DNA of 64,000 nucleotides from Gimesia chilikensis. GTDB taxonomy: Bacteria > Planctomycetota > Planctomycetia > Planctomycetales > Planctomycetaceae. The DNA lies in contig NZ_VTSR01000032.1 of NCBI RefSeq assembly GCF_008329715.1, positions 682,001 to 746,000 of the forward strand, given 5' to 3'. This document shows positions 18,201 through 25,178 of the stretch, piece by piece. The translations under genes and the position numbers were made by a program. A model generated the notes under the pieces. It ran no database searches. It had not been told where the DNA came from and saw nothing but the letters and a program-made list of their open reading frames with translations. Within the stretch, counting starts at the first letter, position 1. Each line of letters opens with the position of its first letter.

Positions 18201-19652
18201 AAAGATGGGGATTTCGCCATTTTCAATGGACATCCATTGAATGCGTATTCTCGTTGTGAAATGACCATCATTGAAGGTGAAGTTTACTTTGATCGCTTGA
18301 AGCAACCGACGGCGATGTCTGAAACCGCGGAAAAGCGGTCGGCCCATTCCCGTACCGTGATTGTGGAGCAGGAAGATCTGCCACTGGAGCTACCGGCTGC
18401 CAATGTAACTGAATTTGCCATCACAGGAGCAACTCTGCATCCCATTGATCGCAAGTCGATTCCCGGTGGGATACTGATAGTGCGAAACCAGAAGATTGAA
18501 TATGTTGGCCCTGCAAAACCGTTACCCAAGGGGCTTCCGCAGGTTGATGCGAAGGGGCTGCACGTCTACCCCGGGATGATCGATACTGGAACGACCCTGG
18601 GGTTGACTGAGATCGATAAGGTTAAAGAGACGCGAGATTATTCCGAAAGTGGTGACTTACAGCCTGATCTGCGAACGGGAGTCGCCATCAATCCAGATTC
18701 CGAGCTGTTTCCCGTTGCCCGTGCGGGGGGGATTACAACTGTGCTGGTCTGCCCGCAGTCCGGTCTGATCGCCGGACAGTCATCTATCGTTCAGACAGCC
18801 GGCTGGACCGCTCCCGAGATGGTCATGCAACTGGAAGCGGGGCTACATATTAATTGGTCGACCAAAAAAGATCGACAGGATGAACTCAAAGAGTTTTTCA
18901 AGCAGGCACGCCTGTACCAGAAACTAAAATCACAAACCAAATCCGATGAAGTGCGGCGTCCTGTGACAGATCCACGGTATGAGGCTTTGATGCCTTATCT
19001 TGATGGTAAAAAGCCAGTGTTGATCGAGGCCAATTCGCGAGAGGCGATTGCCGGAGCACTGCTTTTTGCAGAAGAACAGAAACTCAAGATGATAATTGCA
19101 GGCGGCGCTGATGCCTGGAAATTGACGAAAGAACTCAAAGAGAGAAAAGTACCAGTCATTGTTGGGCCGGTCATGCATCGGCCTGAAGAAAGCTATGATC
19201 CATTCGATGCACCTTACACAAATCCGGCTCATCTTCATGATGCTGGGGTGCCATTCTGCATTCGTTCTAACAGTGCCTGGAACTCGCGGAATACTCCCTT
19301 TGAAGCTGCTATGGCGGTTGCTTATGGTCTGCCTGAAGAAGCTGCGATGCGTTCTGTTACCCTGTCTGCGGCTGAGATTCTCGGTATCGAAGAACAGGTT
19401 GGTTCCCTGACGAAAGGGAAGCTGGCCAATCTGATTATCAGTGATGGCTCACCTTTGCAGCAGACTTCACACATTAAAGCTGTCTGTGTGGCAGGCCAAA
19501 TCATGCCACCGGAAAGCAAGCAGACCCGGTTGTACAAACGATATCGTCAACGTCTGCAGGAATTCCAGAAGTCTTCCGGAGACAAAGCGGTTCCCTTGCC
19601 CCTCGAAACTCAAAAAACAGATGCGTTGAAAAAGCCTGCTAACACGAAGTAA
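15201..19652 (+). CDS. Triple amidohydrolase-domain secreted protein, only middle domain intact
   Basis: The preferred start, ATG at 15201, gives 1483 aa with a signal peptide ending near VQAQV. Three amidohydrolase-like units follow at about 30-460, 650-1050 and 1070-1450. Between the first and second lies a beta-rich, lipocalin-like stretch at about 475-590 (DLAGDWGVEIES). Only the middle unit carries the metal ligands: H709 and H711 (DTHSH), H868/H870 (IHSHCYR) and H896. The same positions in unit one read D-A-A-S-A (A95, A97), and in unit three D-T-G-T-T. Units one and three keep the strand and Gly pattern (YPGFID, YPGMID) and the C-terminal signature GTIEKGKLAHLVV. The middle unit resembles imidazolonepropionase-like hydrolases that act on cyclic amides or peptides. 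It is probably periplasmic; the substrate is unknown. Confidence 0.9.
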   Translation: MQHFKYFKRLLFICLLGVVIPVQAQVQRQPGFQPQVFALTNATVTTRPGTTIKNATVLVRDGLIEAVGADLTLPGDAEVVDCQGMQVYPGFIDAASAELLDKDIKHPKPEERKVDFGRYALAATRPDNRNYLSPEFLANRAITSRKNNFSDYQKAGFTAVHVLPLGKIASGQGTLISTSELPVREATLLETTLGSFRLYAPHGDVYPTTLMGAVAHLRQSFLDTRHYEQHWNIYRDKTAFVKRPPTDVTYVALLETLHGKQIPVFAADSRDQILRALDFCQEVKIKPVILGAAEAHLCLDRLKTDSQGVICQLDFAEKPKIKEESKSEKLTTEFPEPQRVQQEKIRLWQQRIQGLTQLAESGIPVAFTSEKLKQHISDVVPQLRVAVKAGFSSDEALRSLTVDAAKILGIDQRLGTIEKGKLAHLVVMSHPWEEDDSKVRYLFVDGLKLDFTEKEKEKKQEPTKTPTEMKEQPVKVDLAGDWGVEIESAQGKVIGELKLAQDRSELRGSFSSEKGNGKVTAGKIEKDKLTITVAIGAGEHSIELQFKGTLGTEKQPQKLSGKLKSAFGTETSWSAVRKTPQSDSAPDNPIQLSLEGMGADELDFSPAESEVLVAEKPKHTSSEGADISRHQFQTELESDRISRHPSTGGNLLLKNGTVITVTGKTFSKVSVLVKNGKISAIGTDLKVPEGTTVIDVTGMYVIPGIIDTHSHIMITEGINESSQSIVPEVRVRDVVNTADPSEYRALAGGVTTARLFHGSANVIGGQDAVVKLKHGKTAREHILHGAPQGVKFALGENVKFRTSRFPNTRMGVEATLQRAFLEAVDYRRQWQQYERAKKTDPDLKLVPPRRDLRLEALADIVNHEKFIHSHCYRADEILMLLRVASNLGVRVWSLQHVLEGYKIAPEILAHGASCSTFSDWWAYKIEAFDAVPHNAALLNEAGINTVIKSDDWELIRHLYLEAAKTVRYGNLSFGDALQTITINPARELGLDQQIGSIEIGKDGDFAIFNGHPLNAYSRCEMTIIEGEVYFDRLKQPTAMSETAEKRSAHSRTVIVEQEDLPLELPAANVTEFAITGATLHPIDRKSIPGGILIVRNQKIEYVGPAKPLPKGLPQVDAKGLHVYPGMIDTGTTLGLTEIDKVKETRDYSESGDLQPDLRTGVAINPDSELFPVARAGGITTVLVCPQSGLIAGQSSIVQTAGWTAPEMVMQLEAGLHINWSTKKDRQDELKEFFKQARLYQKLKSQTKSDEVRRPVTDPRYEALMPYLDGKKPVLIEANSREAIAGALLFAEEQKLKMIIAGGADAWKLTKELKERKVPVIVGPVMHRPEESYDPFDAPYTNPAHLHDAGVPFCIRSNSAWNSRNTPFEAAMAVAYGLPEEAAMRSVTLSAAEILGIEEQVGSLTKGKLANLIISDGSPLQQTSHIKAVCVAGQIMPPESKQTRLYKRYRQRLQEFQKSSGDKAVPLPLETQKTDALKKPANTK

Positions 19653-19659
19653 GCGAGGC

Positions 19660-20601
19660 TTATCGCAGGATGCTGCCGCCCACGTCTTCAATTTTAAGGA
19701 CATGCATTGTGCGGCTGTAACGGTCTGGATTCTTTTTGAATTCTTCACGTGATTCCAGATCGACAAACAGGTACAGGTTGCGGTCATAATAGGCACCATA
19801 TTTGGTATCACCTGGAATGGCCCGATCCTGTTTGTTCAGGATCACTGGGTCGCAACCCAGTAACTGCGGTGCATATCGCCCCGGGTCGACTTTGAAGATT
19901 TCCAGTTCTCTACGGCTTGCCAGATGATAAGTGATTCCCTGGTATGGCCAACTGAATTCTTCCTGTCCCTTCTTCCATTCCCGATCCCTGGTCAAAGCGA
20001 CCGGGCTGTAACCTTCGAGCCCTACGCGATCTGGAGTGGAAGCAACATAGGATTTCTGAGTATTTGCAGGTTCCGGCTCTTCCTCTGTCTGCTGTTCCAT
20101 TTCCTGACGCTTGCGTTCCATCAGTTCCTGTTTGCTTTTCTGAGCCAGATATACCCGTCGGTCTTTTTCATAGCGGGAGGCACCACGGCCCAGGAAACTG
20201 AGATAGACGTTTTGATTCTGAAATCCGTCCGTACGAGTGATAATCGTCCCCGTGGGAGTCAGTAGAATGTCACTGGGTAAGGAACGGACATTGAATCGAT
20301 CGACGAGATGACGGTTCTGATCGCTGTCAATTTTGACACCGATCACTCGTTGACCGAACAGATTCTTAACGGCAGCGGTTCGCAATACCGTTTGTTCCAT
20401 CTGATGGCAGGGACCACACCATGAAGCATGAAAATGCAGCAGAATAGGCAGGTCTTTAGTCTGGGCCTGTTTCTGGGCAGCGTCAAAATCATGCAACCAT
20501 TCACCAGCAGAGGACTGGCTGATGGAGATCACGAATAGCGAGAACGTGACTGTTAAGATTGATAAACTTTGACGGTTTGGTTTGACGATGGTAAATCGCA
20601 T
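19660..20601 (-). CDS. Secreted thioredoxin-fold protein with two YHS-like domains
   Basis: This 313-aa protein has a signal peptide or anchor (about residues 14-33) and a thioredoxin domain (about 36-145) with the active site W61-C-G-P-C65. A charged, Gln/Glu-rich coiled coil follows at about 143-178. Two consecutive YHS-like units lie at about 194-250 (GYSPVALTRDREWKKGQEEF, then GRYAPQLLGCD) and 250-297 (DPVILNKQDRAIPGDTKYGA). YHS domains occur in metal- and copper-related proteins, but here the Cys ligands are few, so metal binding is uncertain. The protein probably works as an envelope thiol-disulfide reductase or carrier. It converges with the amidohydrolase gene, with only 7 bp between the stops, and lies downstream of the pterin cluster, though separated by a 263-bp gap. 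Confidence 0.85.
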   Translation of the reverse strand: MRFTIVKPNRQSLSILTVTFSLFVISISQSSAGEWLHDFDAAQKQAQTKDLPILLHFHASWCGPCHQMEQTVLRTAAVKNLFGQRVIGVKIDSDQNRHLVDRFNVRSLPSDILLTPTGTIITRTDGFQNQNVYLSFLGRGASRYEKDRRVYLAQKSKQELMERKRQEMEQQTEEEPEPANTQKSYVASTPDRVGLEGYSPVALTRDREWKKGQEEFSWPYQGITYHLASRRELEIFKVDPGRYAPQLLGCDPVILNKQDRAIPGDTKYGAYYDRNLYLFVDLESREEFKKNPDRYSRTMHVLKIEDVGGSILR

Positions 20602-20733
20602 TTAAGAGCCCCTACAAGACTTCCCGTATTCCTGTGCCTTCAGTGCGCGCAGAGAAGCGGATATCAGGTTCGATTCAGTTCTGATAACTTCATTTTTATC
20701 GGTTGATTGAGGGGTGGTTGTTCTGAAGTATTA

Positions 20734-20766
20734 CGCAGTTCTTGAATCAGGAGGGAAGGAACTGCG
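20734..20766. repeat. 8-bp inverted repeat in gap after pabA
   Basis: CGCAGTTC (20734-20741) and GAACTGCG (20759-20766) form a perfect 8-bp stem with a 17-base loop. It lies between the pabA stop and the thioredoxin gene start, both on the minus strand. There is no T-run on either side, so it is not a classic terminator; it may be an operator or a transcript-end structure. Confidence 0.35.
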
Positions 20767-20864
20767 AAAAACGGGGGATCATGACGGATAAGTTCAAGCA
20801 GACACAGTCATACTTCAACCAGTTTGACTAACCGGAACGAAAGCAGAACGCAGGAAATTGCGCT

Positions 20865-21449
20865 TTATTCAGCGAGACAGGGCTGAACAAAGGAGAGAAA
20901 GTTTTCCAGCAACTGTAACCCACACTCTGTGAGGATTGATTCGGGGTGGAATTGAACTCCAAAGAGCGACGCGGTCTGATGCTCAATCGCCATTGGTATT
21001 CCCTCACTGGTCCGCGCTGTGATTATCAGTTCAGCTGGTAAAGTAGTCTCATCAATGATCAGTGAGTGGTAGCGTGTGGCTGGAAACGGATCAGGTAAAC
21101 CAGCTAAAAGTCGGGAACTCTGATGGTGTATCAGCGATGTCTGACCATGAATCGGTTCAGGTGCGCGGATGATCTCTCCTCCAAGACTCGCGGCGATAGA
21201 CTGATGTCCCAGACAGACTCCCAGGATTGGAACCTGATTAATAAAGTGCCTTACCAGATCCTGGCAGAGACCAGCCTCCTGGGGAGTACAGGGACCAGGC
21301 GAGAGAACAATCGCAGTCGGCGCCAGCTGAGTGACTTCCGCAATCGTTATCTGATCATTACGTACGACGTGGGTCTGCTGCCCGAGTTCTTCAAAGTACC
21401 GGGCCAGATTAAACACAAAACTGTCGTAGTTGTCGATAATTAGAATCAT
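20865..21449 (-). CDS. pabA: Aminodeoxychorismate/anthranilate synthase glutaminase subunit
   Basis: This 194-aa class I glutamine amidotransferase supplies ammonia to the partner synthase subunit. It has the opening IDNYDSF, the nucleophile C79 in GVCLGHQ, and the triad partners H168 and E170 in QFHPES. Length is typical of PabA/TrpG. The gene follows pabB after 22 bp on the same strand, so the two probably form the ADC synthase complex. PabA and TrpG cannot be separated by sequence alone, and this subunit could also serve anthranilate synthase; neighbouring PabB favours the pABA role. It sits at the end of the four-gene pterin cluster. Confidence 0.93.
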   Translation of the reverse strand: MILIIDNYDSFVFNLARYFEELGQQTHVVRNDQITIAEVTQLAPTAIVLSPGPCTPQEAGLCQDLVRHFINQVPILGVCLGHQSIAASLGGEIIRAPEPIHGQTSLIHHQSSRLLAGLPDPFPATRYHSLIIDETTLPAELIITARTSEGIPMAIEHQTASLFGVQFHPESILTECGLQLLENFLSFVQPCLAE

Positions 21450-21471
21450 TTGTCTCTTCTCAAGAGAATGA

Positions 21472-22959
21472 TCAGGGTTTCAGGGCGGCGAGCATACCAG
21501 CTGCTTTGTGCAACGTTTCCTCATACTCCAGTCGTGGTTGGCTCTGAGCTACGATGCCTCCCCCAACAGGAAATTGAATCCAGCCTTTTCTGATCGTAAA
21601 GGTCCTGATCAGAATATTGCTGCCAAATTCACCGTTTAGTCCTGCATAGAAGAGCGAGCCACAATAAGGGCCCCGGACCGTAGGTTCCAGTTCGGCGATA
21701 ATTTCCATGGCACGGACTTTGGGAGCACCGCTGATCGAACCGCCCGGAAATGAGGCTGCCAACAGATCCCAGACACTATGCTCTGGTTTAAGCTTTCCAC
21801 GTACCTCGGAAACGAGATGCTGGACCGTTTCGTATGTCTCCACTTCACACAAATGGGGGACGCGAATGGTACCAGGCTGACAAACACGGGACAGGTCATT
21901 CCGCAGCAGGTCAACGATCATGACGTTTTCCGCCTGATCCTTTTTACTTTCCCGCAGTTCATCACGTGTCAATAAATCGGCTTCGGGGACTGTCTTACGC
22001 CTCCGGGTTCCCTTGATGGGGCGGGTCTCAACTTCGTTGTCCGATAGTTGCAGGAAGCGTTCCGGGGAGGCGCTGAGTACCGTCCAGTCATCCCAGGCAA
22101 AGTAGCCAGCAAAGGGAGCCGCATTACGTGATCGTAAATTGAGGTAGAGGTCTGCGGCTGGCATCGTAGCCGGACTGAGTAATCGCTGTGAGAAATTCGC
22201 CTGAAAAATATCACCTGCGTAGATATATTCAATGATTCGCTCAATACGACGCAGAAACTCGTCTTTGCTGAAATTGCTGAAGATACCTGGAAATCCAACA
22301 ACCTCCTGGCAGGCAGCGAGATCCTTTTGTTCCAACCACGTTCCCTGATTCGGTTGAGGAGACACAGGCTTGTTTTGCTGAAGTAAAACCGCATCAATTC
22401 GTCGTTTGATTTCACGGAGTCGCCGGGCAGCCTGATCGGTACATTGTGAGTCCAGGGTGCCATCAAATCCGTGGACGATCAGCCAGGCACGATGTTGTTG
22501 ATGATCCCAGGCGATGACCCAGTCATAAAAGCCGACAGCGAGATCAGGGAGCCCGAATTCATCATTGATTGCCCGGGGAAACTGTTCCCAACTGCGTCCA
22601 AGTTCATAAGAAAGCAATCCTGCAAAGCCTCCCTGGAATGGGGGAAGTTCTGAAATCGCTGGTCTCCACAAATCTCTATGAAGTCTTCTGATCGTCTCGA
22701 AGGGATCAGTTCCCAAGCGGGCCTGTTGAATCTGAAAACGTTTCAAAGGGTTGCACATCAGGTAGGAGTAGCGGCCCAGAGATCCGGCATCACGGGCGCT
22801 GTCCAGGACGAGGAGCCCCTTTTCGCTAGTAAATTCCTGAAGCAGAGATTCGAGGTCCGGACAGGGGGTGAGCTCTTCGACGAGCGGGAACTGGCTCGTA
22901 TCCCCAGTCCCCTGCACAGGGGAGCAATGTGAGAGATCCTGAGAGACATTACCGGACAT
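21472..22959 (-). CDS. pabB: Aminodeoxychorismate synthase component I
   Basis: This is a 495-aa chorismate-binding enzyme. It forms 4-amino-4-deoxychorismate from chorismate and ammonia, the first step to p-aminobenzoate. The motif PIKGT at 314-318, with K316 as nucleophile, separates PabB from TrpE, which has PIAGT. Other family blocks are YIYAGDIFQANFSQR (245-259), SPERFLQL (298-305), ENVMIVDLLRNDLSRV and SGAPKVRAMEII. The N-terminal half carries a FAGLLSYELGR motif, typical of the regulatory lobe. Just upstream is a DHPS-like pterin gene (gap about 95 bp), and pabA follows. The first ATG is used; no Shine-Dalgarno was checked in detail. Confidence 0.95.
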   Translation of the reverse strand: MSGNVSQDLSHCSPVQGTGDTSQFPLVEELTPCPDLESLLQEFTSEKGLLVLDSARDAGSLGRYSYLMCNPLKRFQIQQARLGTDPFETIRRLHRDLWRPAISELPPFQGGFAGLLSYELGRSWEQFPRAINDEFGLPDLAVGFYDWVIAWDHQQHRAWLIVHGFDGTLDSQCTDQAARRLREIKRRIDAVLLQQNKPVSPQPNQGTWLEQKDLAACQEVVGFPGIFSNFSKDEFLRRIERIIEYIYAGDIFQANFSQRLLSPATMPAADLYLNLRSRNAAPFAGYFAWDDWTVLSASPERFLQLSDNEVETRPIKGTRRRKTVPEADLLTRDELRESKKDQAENVMIVDLLRNDLSRVCQPGTIRVPHLCEVETYETVQHLVSEVRGKLKPEHSVWDLLAASFPGGSISGAPKVRAMEIIAELEPTVRGPYCGSLFYAGLNGEFGSNILIRTFTIRKGWIQFPVGGGIVAQSQPRLEYEETLHKAAGMLAALKP

Positions 22960-23054
22960 AACTGAACAATTTCGAACTAAAACGCGAAAAGAGCAACTGT
23001 GAGAATCGCTGAAACCGACCTTAGTATATCAGGACCCTTTATGTTAAGGAATCA

Positions 23055-24515
23055 TCAGCGGGGGCCGCATTGAGGTCCTTTTCCCTCTTCCTGCCTGCGT
23101 TCTTGAGCACTGACTTCCTCCTGTGTCAAAAAGCCCCAGCTTAACGGCTGATCCTGCTGATACTGTTTTCCCAATGTAAGTGCGGTCACAGCTTTACACA
23201 TCTCGTAACCCAGATAAAACGCATGTGAAGCATCCAATGATTTAGAGGCGACTGCCTGGAACTGATCAAACAGTTCATAAGGATCTGTCCCCTTCCAGTA
23301 CCCATCACGATTCATGATGTGGATTTCGTTCTCTTCGGCAAATATGCGATAGTTGGGGTCACGTATCTGACTGGCCAGATTCTGTAGCGCCTCGGCACCC
23401 AGTTGTTTCAGTTTAGGGTCCCGGAGCATCACCAGTTGATAGTGAATGTGCTTGGGTAGAGTTTTATTCTCAATCGCATATTTGACCAGTCGTCGGGCAT
23501 GATCAAATTCTGTCACTGCGGTCCGCGCCCAGTTGATTACTTCCGTAGCCAGAACGCTCTTGATTCGTAATTCCTGACAGAGGGCAGCCAGGACGAGGTT
23601 CATACCTGCGGTGTCGACCTCGGTCAGTTCTGTCAGATTGCCAATCCCCATCATGATTTCAAAATCAGGAAACTCACGCCGTGCCCGGTAATATCTTTCC
23701 AGCGATGCACCGAAGCCGTAACCAATCGGTTCCAGGATGGGATCGATGCGAAAGGGCGTGTTCGACTGCAGTAATTGATCTACTATTTTATGGATGGAAT
23801 CGAAATCTTCGGGGAGATCGGGAATTGCCACCACCTCTGTTCCCAGCCTGGAAACCCAGTCGAGATTTGAATGATTACAACTCAAGATCAGTTCGGCTCC
23901 ATTGTTAACTGCGGCTTCGACTTCTGCCTGGTCGAAACTGTCAATCGAGACCCGGTGGCCAGCCTCGACCAAAAGTCGCACGACTTCTCCCGCTCTGCTC
24001 CAGCTTTCTCCCGGAACACAGCCGACATCGATCAGGTCGGCACCTTTGTTCCGATAAAGGTCTGCCTGTCGCAGAATTTCCTCGTCTGAAAGCAGAGGAG
24101 CATGATTAATCTCTGCCAGAATTTCGATATCAAATCCTGAGAGATCTCGGGGAGGACGGTCTGCCTGTCCAAAATACTCGGGGAGATCGAAGTGGTCTTT
24201 GGGACCTCGTTCAAACCGGACACCAAAGTGATCGGTCAACTCCTGCAGGTCTCCTTTACACATGCCGGGGAGCATAACCCAATCGATAGCTTCCGGAACC
24301 TGCAGACGGCGTCTGATCAGCGGAACGTGCAACAAGGCAGCGACCTGCACATTCAAAACGGTGACTTCATACTCAAATCCCACCTGAGGAGCGAGTTTTT
24401 CCAGAACTTCCCGAAGCGAAAATTCGGCCAGTCTACCGGTAACAAACAAAATCCGTTCCGGATGCCCGATTGAGTCGTTTTTGTTCAAGCGTCCGTTTTC
24501 TCCTAGTGAACCCAC
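23055..24515 (-). CDS. Dihydropteroate synthase-related protein (TIGR00284-type, H4MPT-associated)
   Basis: This protein of about 486 aa has an N-terminal domain of about 150 residues beginning RILFVTGRLAEFSLREVL, then a TIM-barrel similar to dihydropteroate synthase (ADLIDVGCVPGESWSRAGEVVR, SIDSFDQAEVEAAVNNGAE). The two-part layout and motifs match the archaeal MJ0107-like family, also found in methylotrophs and planctomycetes, which is linked to tetrahydromethanopterin rather than folate. The exact reaction is not settled. The start may be GTG 24515, which overlaps the PCD stop by 13 bp, or TTG 24488, which has TAGGAG about 11 bases upstream. The overlap suggests translational coupling. Downstream come pabB and pabA. 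The family match is strong, the role is inferred. Confidence 0.85.
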   Translation of the reverse strand: MGSLGENGRLNKNDSIGHPERILFVTGRLAEFSLREVLEKLAPQVGFEYEVTVLNVQVAALLHVPLIRRRLQVPEAIDWVMLPGMCKGDLQELTDHFGVRFERGPKDHFDLPEYFGQADRPPRDLSGFDIEILAEINHAPLLSDEEILRQADLYRNKGADLIDVGCVPGESWSRAGEVVRLLVEAGHRVSIDSFDQAEVEAAVNNGAELILSCNHSNLDWVSRLGTEVVAIPDLPEDFDSIHKIVDQLLQSNTPFRIDPILEPIGYGFGASLERYYRARREFPDFEIMMGIGNLTELTEVDTAGMNLVLAALCQELRIKSVLATEVINWARTAVTEFDHARRLVKYAIENKTLPKHIHYQLVMLRDPKLKQLGAEALQNLASQIRDPNYRIFAEENEIHIMNRDGYWKGTDPYELFDQFQAVASKSLDASHAFYLGYEMCKAVTALTLGKQYQQDQPLSWGFLTQEEVSAQERRQEEGKGPQCGPR

Positions 24516-24847
24516 TTTTTAGGGAAACCATCAAGTGCCGAATCCTCGGCTGGTTGCCAGAGAACAGTCTCTTCAATTTTTTGTGCGAGGCTGGTGTCCT
24601 TGGCTGTGATGGCACGAACTTTGTGAGTTTGCAGCTTAACGGTGACAGCAGCATAGCCAACGTTCAGATCGGGATGGTGGTTTCCAGCCTCGGCCAGATA
24701 ACCTATCGTATTCACCAGCATCAGGGTATGGGACCAGCCGGGGGTTCCGAATTTTCGGCGTAACCATCCGTCGCGTAATTCCCATGCAGAGTAAGTGTTC
24801 AGGAATTCCTGGATCTGCTCTTCGGTTAAAGCCTGATCTTCAGTCAT
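24503..24847 (-). CDS. Pterin-4a-carbinolamine dehydratase
   Basis: PCD (4a-hydroxytetrahydrobiopterin dehydratase) dehydrates a pterin carbinolamine. From the ATG at 24847 it has 114 aa, the usual size. Catalytic residues are visible: H57-H58-P59 and H75 in the family pattern (NHHPDLNVGY, LQTHKV). I prefer this start because GAGG sits seven bases upstream and the protein then begins MTEDQALTEEQIQEF, as in relatives. A longer start at 24922 would add 25 residues that overlap an inverted repeat. The gene heads the minus-strand pterin cluster; its stop overlaps the DHPS-like start. In bacteria without phenylalanine hydroxylase, PCD-like proteins can have roles in pterin metabolism. Confidence 0.9.
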   Translation of the reverse strand: MTEDQALTEEQIQEFLNTYSAWELRDGWLRRKFGTPGWSHTLMLVNTIGYLAEAGNHHPDLNVGYAAVTVKLQTHKVRAITAKDTSLAQKIEETVLWQPAEDSALDGFPKKWVH

Positions 24848-24921
24848 CGTAGTACCTCGTTTCTGAGCAATGAGTTCAGGGAATTCTGTGGAATCGACCT
24901 GAGATCCGGTCGATAGTGACA

Positions 24922-24953
24922 TTAGTCCTACTGTAATACATTAGCAGGACTAA
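24922..24953. promoter_or_regulatory. Dyad upstream of the pterin cluster
   Basis: TTAGTCCT (24922-24929) and AGGACTAA (24946-24953) are perfect 8-bp inverted arms separated by 16 bases. The site lies at the head of the PCD gene and in the divergent region facing the DUF1549/1553 gene. It has the shape of an operator for a dimeric regulator, or of a leader hairpin. No -35/-10 pair was convincing. The rest of the 24848-25178 gap shows no gene. Confidence 0.4.
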
Positions 24954-25178
24954 TTAAACATGGCACCGCTGCCCATTTACACAACAATGTTAAGAATACG
25001 CGTGAATTAGAATTGAACTAACTCTAAGATTCACAAGCCTTAAACGCAAAAAAGAGACTACACATTGCGTTTCTGGCAGTGTAAAATACACGTAGCGGGG
25101 CTTGCCATGCTCACCATCAGTGGCGGTCCCTTCCCTCCTGATTGTTCCCACCGCGTTTTACTGAGAAAGAGCTTAGAA

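Noticed and set aside
21472-22959. Anthranilate synthase component I (TrpE)
   Set aside because: The PIKGT motif with K316 marks aminodeoxychorismate synthase, while TrpE has PIAGT.
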